From: an uncultured Dehalococcoidia bacterium
Lineage (GTDB): Bacteria > Chloroflexota > Dehalococcoidia > Lucifugimonadales > UBA3495
Assembly (NCBI GenBank): GCA_958296445.1
Contig: OY282565.1
Span: forward strand, 2,653,570-2,717,569
DNA length: 64,000 nucleotides
Direction of reading: 5' to 3'
A program made the position numbers and the translations under genes. The notes below the pieces were generated by a model that saw only the letters and a program-made list of their open reading frames with translations, searched no databases and had not been told where the DNA came from. Below, piece by piece: positions 42,087 through 48,544 of the stretch (positions within the stretch are counted from its first letter, which is position 1; every line of letters begins with the position of its first letter).

Positions 42087-42378
42087 AATGCACCTCTGTG
42101 GCTGCGATTACTTCGTCGCGGTAAAAGTCTCGCAATTCCGGCAGGGTGCGCAGGTCAGCCTTCACGCTACCGAAGAAGGACGCCAGCTCCTCTTGTGTCT
42201 TATGCAGCTTGATGTATCCGACTCTTTGGCCTTTCTCAAATTCCACCAGCAGGAATAGTTCGACTTCCGGGAAGTTGCGGCGCACAGTTTCCGCGTTGTG
42301 GGTTGCCAGCCAGCGGATGCCTTTCTGTTGGCAGTATTGGGCGAGCTTTTCTTTGGAGAGGGGCTTGGTTGGGGGCAT
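42076..42378 (-). CDS. MNT-like antitoxin lacking the nucleotidyltransferase motif
   Basis: A 100-residue protein in the antitoxin position of a HepT pair. It follows the MNT frame: a leading helix (L-A-Q-Y-C-Q-Q-K-G-I-R-W-L), the strand L-F-L-L-V-E-F-E-K-G, the E-E-L-A-S-F-F-G-S-V-K-A-D-L-R-T strand, and the C-terminal F-R/Y-R-D-E-V-I-A-A-T-E-V-H-F-A-A helix. The expected G-S-x-x-R-G is replaced by A-T-H-N-A-E-T, and the S-D-x-D acidic pair by V-E-L-F. It is therefore probably catalytically dead. AGGAG sits eight bases before the ATG at 42378. Confidence 0.75.
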   Translation of the reverse strand: MPPTKPLSKEKLAQYCQQKGIRWLATHNAETVRRNFPEVELFLLVEFEKGQRVGYIKLHKTQEELASFFGSVKADLRTLPELRDFYRDEVIAATEVHFAA

Positions 42379-42415
42379 TGCCGGACTCCTTTGGGTGGGG
42401 TGTTGGCGGAAATTG

Positions 42416-42443
42416 AAAGACCACCGGCTTGCCGGCGGTCTTT
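42416..42443. terminator. Hairpin terminator, tRNA-Pro side
   Basis: AAAGACCACCGGC pairs with GCCGGCGGTCTTT around a short loop with T- and A-runs on both sides. It lies 20 bases downstream of the 3' end of tRNA-Pro and can end transcription on the minus strand. Confidence 0.75.
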
Positions 42444-42462
42444 GTTTCGGGTTTTGGATTGT

Positions 42463-42539
42463 TGGTCGGGGCGGCCAGATTTGAACTGGCGACCCCCTAC
42501 ACCCCATGCAGGTGCCCTACCAGGCTGGGCCACGCCCCG
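42463..42539 (-). tRNA. tRNA-Pro (anticodon GGG), CCA encoded
   Basis: Minus-strand cloverleaf. The acceptor CGGGGCG pairs with CGCCCCG. The D arm carries AGCCTGGTAG. The anticodon stem CCTGC/GTAGG (one G-U) encloses the loop ATGGGGT, anticodon GGG. The T arm has TTCAAAT between GCCAG and CTGGC. The discriminator is A and CCA is encoded. It marks the edge between strand-neutral and G-rich sequence. Confidence 0.95.
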
Positions 42540-42550
42540 ACGCTTGGTCT

Positions 42551-42580
42551 ATTATAGCACGGCTTGGGCTTTGATGGCAA
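42551..42580 (-). promoter_or_regulatory. Promoter of tRNA-Pro
   Basis: On the minus strand TTGCCA, an 18-base spacer and a perfect TATAAT end 11 bases before the mature 5' end. Confidence 0.75.
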
Positions 42581-42615
42581 CCCGGTTGGGCGTCGGTTTT
42601 GCCTTTGGCTGGCGG

Positions 42616-45438
42616 TTATGCGGGGTTTAGGGTTTGGCGGGTTTGGCGGGCGGTTTTGATGGCGGGCCAGTGCCAGCGCATTGGGCGCATTTGGACTTGG
42701 CGCCAGGGTTCGGACTGGTCGTGGTAGTGGGGGCTGGCCGGGTGGCCGGAACTGCCTAGGGGGACGATCCATAGGGAGTTGTCCCAGTTGGCGGTGTCGT
42801 AGCAGTAGCGGGCTACTGAGAGGCTGGTTATGGCGGCCGGGGCGGATGGGGAGTAGCCGCCAGCCAGCGGGGTGTCGCCGTCGCCGCTGGCCGGGATGGG
42901 GGGCGGGTCGAGCAGTCCGCTCAGCTCCGGGCGCGAGGCGGAAAGGGTGTGGTGCGGGATGGCGCGGTGGATGCGACCCCAGGCCCAGTCGTCGGGGTCG
43001 TCGCCCAGCAGCTCCCGCAGGTTGGCTACGCCGCGGGCTAGGGCGCGGGAAATCGCCGCGGGCCAATTGTCGCCGTCGGCTAGGGTGGAACGGTTGTCGG
43101 CGTCGGCCAAGGGGGAAGGGTTGTCACCGTCGGCCAGGGTGGGGCGGTTGTTGCTGTCGGCCAGGGTGGGACGGTTGTTGCTGTCGGTCAGGGTGGGACG
43201 GTTGTTGCTGTCGGCTATGGTGGAACGGTTGTTGCCGTCGGCTATGGTGGGATGGTTGTTGCCGTCGGCTATGGTGGGATGGTTGTTGCCGTCGGCTATG
43301 GTGGAACGGTTGTCGGCGTTGGCTATGGGGGAAGGGTTGTTGACGTTGGCTATGGGGGAAGGGTTGTTGGCGTTGGGAAGGTTGTGGGTGGTGGTTAGGA
43401 GGGATGGGTTGTTTTGGCGGAGGGTTTCTATCATTCGGGCTTTGAAGCGGTTGCTGAAGGAGCCTAGGCCGCGGTCGGCGGGGTGCCAGGCGGCTTCGGC
43501 TAGGTCAGGGGGGAGGTTGCGCTCTAGGAGTTCTTTGAGGAGGGCGTCGCGCATTGCCGAGTAGATGGCGGGTTCGGTGCGGTGGGCGTCCATTGAGCCG
43601 TCCCAGTCTAGCAGGCGTTGGAGGGCTATGGCGGATAGGGCGTCTTGAGGCTCTACTTGGGGCAGGGCGGCTAGGTAGGCTAGGGAGGGCAGCGATACTC
43701 TTTGGGCGTGTACTTTCGCCATATCGGGGGCGGCGGGTTTGGTTAGGGACATCAGGCCGTGGGTGACGCTTTTGACTCGGAACTCGGGGGTGAAGTCTAC
43801 GGCGATGTAGTGGGGATATTGGTCGCCTACGGGCCGGTTGTTGGCGGTGGCGATGTAGCCTTCGGTGGGGTTGACGGAACGGGGGAGTTGGTCGAAGGGG
43901 ATGTCGCCTTGCCATTCGTATTCACCGCTCCAGCCAGGGACGGGCAGCCAGCCGTTGAGACGGGGGCGGATGGGGATGCGGCCGCGGCATAGGTAGCCGA
44001 TGTTGCCGTCTATGTCGGCGAACAGGAAGTTGTTGCAGGGGTCAACCCAGCCGCGCTGGGACTCGGCCAGTTCATCGGCGTTGCGGGCGCGGAGCATTCG
44101 CCACAGGATGGCGGGCCAGTTTCCCCCCGTATCCCCGCCATTCTGGGAAGGGATGGCCTTGGCGGCCTCATCATCTTGGGAGTGAATGGCCTTTGCGGCC
44201 TCATCGTCTTGGGGGGGAATGGCATTGGCGGTGCTATCGTCTTGGGATGGGATGGACTTGGCGGACTCCTCGTCTTGGGGGGGGATTTGGGTGGCGGTGT
44301 ACTTTAGGGACATTGCGGCCCATTCTTGGGTGGGGTTGGGCGGGGTGTTGGATATGATGGGGCCGTGGTTGGTTACTATTACGGGGAAGGATTCGGTGCG
44401 GCCGGTGTTGCTACGGATGGTTTCGTGGTGGACTTGGGCGTTGCGCCATTGGCCTTTGTGGAGGTATTGGGGTTGGTCGGTGCCGCGCAGCCGCTCTATG
44501 TATAGGTCTTGGTAGTCGGCGGCGGTGTGGGTTACGCTCCAGCAGACCCAGGGGTTGTGGCCGAAGTGGGGGAAGGCGGGGACGCCGGGGAAGGACAGGC
44601 CGATGACGTCGAATTCGGGGCAGGCGATGCGGTTCTGGTAGTAGGCGTTGGGGGTGTCTAGGGCGCGGTGGGAGTCGCCGGCGAGCAGGGGTTTGCCGGT
44701 GGCGGTGGAGTCGCCGGCCAGTACCCAACTGTTGCTGCCGGCGTCCATTTCGGACAGGTAGTTGAGGGCGGCGGCGCCTTCGGCCAGTTCTTTCAGGCCC
44801 TCATCCAGGGGGCCGGGGGCGGTGGCGCCGGGGGGCAGTATCAATAGGTGGCCGGGTTCGTAGCCGGGGAAAAGGCGTCCGGCTTTTTCGGGGCCCATAG
44901 CGCGAACCATGCGGGCCCGCCATACTTTCGACTCGAAGACGCCCATGAGGATGTGGCGCACTTTGTAGACGATTAGGCTGTCCCGGGGCTGCCAAGGTTC
45001 GGGTTGGATGCCTGCGATGGCGTATTCGGCGGGCAAGGGGTCGGGGCCTTGGATGAAGGCGTTGACGCCGGCGGCGTAGGCGTCGAAAACCTGCTTGGTG
45101 TGGGCGTCCATAGCGGCGTAGTCGGCTTTGGCGCTGGCGGTTAGCCGGAAGCGGCGCATCAGTTTGTCTTGTTCTAGGGCGGCGTCGCCTGCGGCTTCGG
45201 CCCAGCGGCCGCTGCCGCGCAGCCGGTCGTATTCCATTTGCCAGAGCCGGTCTTGGGCGGTTACGAAGCCTTGGGACAGGAAGGCGTCGGGTTCGTTTTC
45301 GGCGCGGACGTAGGGGATGCCTAGGTCGTCGCGGTAGACTTCTACCTTGTTGCTGAGTCCTTTTAGTTGTAGTTCGCCGGAAAGTTGGGGGATTGCCGCG
45401 GTCAATTCGGTGGGGCCGATTTGGGTTGCGCCTACCAT
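42616..45438 (-). CDS. Penicillin acylase family protein (Ntn hydrolase) with repeat insertions
   Basis: A 940-residue self-processing Ntn-hydrolase precursor. Early family motifs: Y-R-D-D-L-G-I-P-Y-V-R-A near 35, F-V-T-A-Q-D-R-L-W-Q-M near 58. The nucleophile Ser at the chain junction is S235 in D-A-G-S-N-S-W-V-L-A-G; P-H-F-G-H-N-P-W-V-C-W-S and later N-N-R-P follow. Two low-complexity inserts interrupt it: acidic units of about 11 residues (Q-D-D-E-A-A-K-A-I) at about 385-440, and about eleven 9-residue N-N-R-P-T-L-A-D-S-like units at about 690-790. GGTGAG precedes the ATG at 45438. Substrates may be acyl amides, acyl-homoserine lactones or related. No signal peptide is obvious. Confidence 0.88.
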   Translation of the reverse strand: MVGATQIGPTELTAAIPQLSGELQLKGLSNKVEVYRDDLGIPYVRAENEPDAFLSQGFVTAQDRLWQMEYDRLRGSGRWAEAAGDAALEQDKLMRRFRLTASAKADYAAMDAHTKQVFDAYAAGVNAFIQGPDPLPAEYAIAGIQPEPWQPRDSLIVYKVRHILMGVFESKVWRARMVRAMGPEKAGRLFPGYEPGHLLILPPGATAPGPLDEGLKELAEGAAALNYLSEMDAGSNSWVLAGDSTATGKPLLAGDSHRALDTPNAYYQNRIACPEFDVIGLSFPGVPAFPHFGHNPWVCWSVTHTAADYQDLYIERLRGTDQPQYLHKGQWRNAQVHHETIRSNTGRTESFPVIVTNHGPIISNTPPNPTQEWAAMSLKYTATQIPPQDEESAKSIPSQDDSTANAIPPQDDEAAKAIHSQDDEAAKAIPSQNGGDTGGNWPAILWRMLRARNADELAESQRGWVDPCNNFLFADIDGNIGYLCRGRIPIRPRLNGWLPVPGWSGEYEWQGDIPFDQLPRSVNPTEGYIATANNRPVGDQYPHYIAVDFTPEFRVKSVTHGLMSLTKPAAPDMAKVHAQRVSLPSLAYLAALPQVEPQDALSAIALQRLLDWDGSMDAHRTEPAIYSAMRDALLKELLERNLPPDLAEAAWHPADRGLGSFSNRFKARMIETLRQNNPSLLTTTHNLPNANNPSPIANVNNPSPIANADNRSTIADGNNHPTIADGNNHPTIADGNNRSTIADSNNRPTLTDSNNRPTLADSNNRPTLADGDNPSPLADADNRSTLADGDNWPAAISRALARGVANLRELLGDDPDDWAWGRIHRAIPHHTLSASRPELSGLLDPPPIPASGDGDTPLAGGYSPSAPAAITSLSVARYCYDTANWDNSLWIVPLGSSGHPASPHYHDQSEPWRQVQMRPMRWHWPAIKTARQTRQTLNPA
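43075..43380 (-). repeat. 27-bp coding minisatellite inside the acylase gene
   Basis: About eleven in-frame 27-base units of the type GGTTGTTGCTGTCGGCCAGG (as read on the + strand), each coding nine residues (N-N-R-P-T-L-A-D-S). Adjacent units are nearly identical, which points to recent slippage. Unit length is a multiple of three, so the frame is kept. Confidence 0.85.
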
Positions 45439-45526
45439 GCCGCTCACCTCTGCCGGAGTTTTGCGCGATGATACCATTGTTGCCGGTTTTTAGGGGGATT
45501 TTGGGATTGGGTGGGTGACGGACGGC

Positions 45527-45552
45527 GGCGGGCGCACGGTTGTGCGCCCCTA
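45527..45552 (-). repeat. Dispersed hairpin repeat, reverse orientation
   Basis: GGGCGCACGGTTGTGCGCCC followed by CTACGGGG: the first copy right of the neutral block, and reversed relative to all copies left of 24 kb. Confidence 0.8.
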
Positions 45553-45564
45553 CGGGGTGGGGGG

Positions 45565-46089
45565 TTACGCGGGAGCGGCGGGGGTTGCGTTGGTAGTGAC
45601 GGTTGGTTGCGCGGGAATGGTGGTGGTTGGGCGTGGGCGGCGGGCGATGGCGCGGGAATGGGGGTTGATGGCGCGGGTGCGGCGGGGAAAGCGGGGGCGA
45701 GGCTTTATGCCGAAGGGGTATGGGTTGTCGTTACGCGCGGGTTGGGGGCGGGGGGTTAGTTCTCCGGCGAACAGGCTGGGGAGCAGGCCGGTGTTGGCGT
45801 GGTTGGGGAATAGGGTTACGGCGATGGCTAGGGGTTCGGGGGTGGTTTTGTTTTCGCGGTGGCGGTTCAGGTAGTGGTGGAGGGACATAAAGGTGGTTAG
45901 GGGCATTACTTCTTTGGCGATTTTCAGGATGAAGGGGTGGGCTTCGGGGACGGGTTTGTTGTCGGTTAGGGCGGTGTGCCAGTCGTGGCAGTATTCCTCG
46001 GAGATGCGTCGGAGGCGCAGGACGGCTAGGGGGAAGGCGAATTTTCGGCGTAGGGCGTTGATTTGGTTGCGGATGGATTTTAGGCTCAT
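45565..46089 (-). CDS. Hypothetical protein with basic disordered tail
   Basis: A 174-residue protein I do not recognise. Residues 1-95 look folded: basic helices (S-I-R-N-Q-I-N-A-L-R-R-K-F-A-F-P-L-A-V-L-R-L-R-R-I) and H-P-F-I-L-K-I-A-K-E-V. From about 105 the sequence is Pro/Arg/Thr-rich and probably disordered. GAGGTG precedes the ATG. Its start overlaps the TGA of a small upstream ORF as ATGA. A copy of the 60-base core element lies upstream, as for the HTH gene at 19.7 kb. It might be a phage-derived or element-borne gene. Confidence 0.55.
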   Translation of the reverse strand: MSLKSIRNQINALRRKFAFPLAVLRLRRISEEYCHDWHTALTDNKPVPEAHPFILKIAKEVMPLTTFMSLHHYLNRHRENKTTPEPLAIAVTLFPNHANTGLLPSLFAGELTPRPQPARNDNPYPFGIKPRPRFPRRTRAINPHSRAIARRPRPTTTIPAQPTVTTNATPAAPA

Positions 46090-46286
46090 TGGGGGTTCAC
46101 CTCTTGGGGGTAGGATTTTTTGTTTTCCCTGCCATTTCCCGCCGTTTCCCGCCGTTTTGGGTTTGTGGGGCGGGTTCTAGGCATTGTCTGAATCAGGATT
46201 TTCAGGATTAAAGGATTGGCAGGATAAGGGCGCGGGTTTCCGCAGGGGGTTCGGGATTTTTTTGTTTGCCGGACAATTTCGGACAT
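46086..46286 (-). CDS. Possible small leader ORF
   Basis: A 66-codon frame, M-S-E-I-V-R-Q-T-K-K-S-R-T-P at the start and G-N-G-R-E-N-K-K near the end. Its TGA overlaps the ATG of the 45565-46089 gene. A dispersed CTGAATCAGGATTTTCAGG unit is embedded in frame. A similar opening (M-P-E-N-T-R-Q-N-K-K-P-R-A-P) recurs upstream at 46787 and a G-E-N-G-R-E-S-E-K-N stretch occurs in the HTH protein at 19.7 kb. It could be coding or only a repeat with codon-like structure. Confidence 0.3.
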   Translation of the reverse strand: MSEIVRQTKKSRTPCGNPRPYPANPLILKILIQTMPRTRPTNPKRRETAGNGRENKKSYPQEVNPQ

Positions 46287-46340
46287 TTTTGGACATTTGG
46301 GTTGTTGGGTGGGTTGGCGGTTGGTTGGGTTGTTTGGGTT

Positions 46341-48400
46341 ATGGCACGTTATTATGGTAGGGAGTGGTTATCGGGGTTGGCAAGGGGTAGGTGTCATCAA
46401 TTTGTTGTCTGAATCAGGATTTTCAGGATTAGGGGATTTTCGGGATTAGGTTTGATGGTTCTGGTTGTCCTGCGGTTTTGGTTAGCGGTGTAAGGGGGTT
46501 GGTTGCCGTAGGGGGAGGGTCGGCGGCCCGCGGCGGGATTCTTCGCTTTGCTCAGAATGACAGGGGGGCGGGCGGGGTGCAGGATGGGTTGGGGGTTCAC
46601 CTCCGGGTTGGGGATTTTTTATTTTTCCTGCCATTTCCCGCCATTTCCCGCCGTTTTGGGGGGTTGGCGCGGGATTTTTATGATTGGGGGATTGGCGGGG
46701 TGGTTTTGATGGTTTGGGTAGTTCGGGGGTTCTGGTTGGCGGTATTGGGGCGCGGGGTTTTTTGTTTTGCCGGGTATTTTCGGGCATTTTCGGACATTTG
46801 GGTTGTTGGGCGGGTTGGCGGGTTGGCCGGGTGTTTGGGTGATGGCACGTTATTATGGTAGGGAGTGGTTATCGGGGTTGGCAAGGGGTTAGTGTCATCA
46901 AATTGCGGGGGGGCACCGGGGGGTGTTGGGGATGGCGGGGTTTTTGGGTTAGGGGTTTGGTCGTGGTTGCGGGGGTGACGGGCGCACGGCAGTGCGCCCC
47001 TACGGGGGGCGGGGGCGGCGGGATGGGAAAGGGCTGGCGGCTTGGGGTGGGATTCTTCGCTTTGCTCAGAATGACAGGGGGGTTGCTCGGAATGACGGGC
47101 GGGTTGGGTTGGCGGGTTGGCCGGGTGTTTGGGTTATGGCACGTTATTATGGTAGGGAGTGGTTATCGGGGTTGGCAAGGGGTTAGTGTCATCAAATTGC
47201 GGGGGGGTGTTGGGGATGGCAGGGGTTTTTGGGTTAGGGGTTCGGGCGTGGTTGCGGGGGTGACGGGCGCACGGCTGTGCGCCCCTACGGGGGGCGGGGG
47301 CGGGGGGATGGGAAAGGGCTGGCGGCTTGGGGTGGGATTCTTCGCTTTGCTCAGAATGACAGGGGGGTTGCTCGGAATGACGGGCGGGTTGGGTTGGGAT
47401 TGCGGGGGATGGGGAAAGGGCTGGCGGCTTGGGGTGGGATTCTTCGCTTTGCTCAGAATGACAGGGGCTTGCTCAGAATGACGGGCGGGTTGGGTTGGCG
47501 GGTTGGCCGGGTGTTTGGGTTATGGAACGTTATTATGGTAGGGAGTGGTTATCGGGGTTGGCAAGGGGTTAGTGTCATCAAATTGTGGGGGGGTGTTGGG
47601 GATGGCCGGGGTTTTGGGGTTAGGGGTTCGGGCGTGGTTGCGGGTGGTGACGGGCGCACGGCTGTGCGCCCCTACGGGGGGCGGGGGCGGCGGGATGGGA
47701 AAGGGCTGGCGGCTTGGGGTGGGATTCTTCGCTTTGCTCGGAATGACGGGGGGGTTGCTCGGAATGACGGGGGGATGGGATTACAGGGGGGCCGGGATTA
47801 CGGGCGGGTTGTTTGGGTTATGGCACGTTATTATGGTAGGGAGTGGTTATCGGGGTTGGCAAGGGGTAGGTGTCATCAATTTCGTGGGGGGGGGTGTTGG
47901 GGATGGCGGGGTTTTTGGGTTGGGTGTTTGGTCGTGGTTGCGGGGAGTGAGGGCGCACGGCAGTGCGCCCCTACGGGGGGCGGGGGGCGGCGATGGGAAA
48001 GGGCTGGCGGCTTGGGGTGGGATTCTTCGCTTTGCTCAGAATGACAGGGGCTTGCTCGGAATGACGGGGGGATGGGATTACAGGGGGGCCGGGATTACGG
48101 GCGGGTTGTTTGGGTGATGGCACGTTATTATGGTAGGGAGTGGTTATCGGGGTTGGCAAGGGGTTAGTGTCATCAAATTGCGGGGGGGTGTTGGGGATGG
48201 CCGGGGTTTTTGGGTTAGGGGTTCGGGCGTGGTTGCGGGGGTGACGGGCGCACGGCAGTGCGCCCCTACGGGGGGCGGGGCGGGGGTGTGTATGGCAGTT
48301 GGCGGGACGGTAGGGTTATTGGGTTGGGGTTTGGTCGTGGTTGCGGGGGGTGACGGGCGCACGGCTGTGCGCCCCTACGGGGTACGGGGATGGGTGGAGT
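46341..48400 (-). repeat. Repeat desert with six 60-bp core elements in ~300 bp units
   Basis: About 2.4 kb (46090-48544) without a convincing gene. A 60-base core (ATGGCACGTTATTATGGTAG, then GAGTGGTTATCGGGGTTGGC, then AAGGGGTTAGTGTCATCAA) begins at 46341, 46842, 47136, 47522, 47820 and 48117. The last four intervals are 294-386 bases and each unit also carries a reversed GGGCGCAC hairpin and a GATTCTTCGCTTTGCTCAGA element. So the whole composite has been multiplied. Variant GCGGCCCTACGGGG hairpins follow at 48460-48530. All long ORFs here are Gly-rich artefacts. Confidence 0.85.
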
Positions 48401-48544
48401 ATGTATGGCAGTTGGCGCGGCGGTAGGGTTATTGGGTTGGGGTTCGGGTGGGGTTGCGGGGGGTGACGGGGGCGCGGCAGGGCGGCCCTACGGGGGGTGG
48501 CGGGGGCGCGGTGGGGCGGCCCTACGGGGGGTGGGGCGGGGTAG

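Noticed and set aside
24000..42500. Replication origin with DnaA boxes
   Set aside because: The skew change suggests one, but I found no cluster of TTATNCACA-like boxes and no dnaA, dnaN or gidA. It is kept only as a hypothesis.
24000..42540. Integrative island at tRNA-Pro
   Set aside because: The neutral block abuts the 3' end of tRNA-Pro, but no direct repeat of the tRNA 3' end was found near 23.9-24.2 kb and no integrase gene is present. An island would also not explain the opposite skew on the two sides.
46480..48420. Several Gly/Trp-rich frames of 100-250 codons
   Set aside because: They simply translate the repeated units; the same peptide recurs with each unit and no start signals are present.
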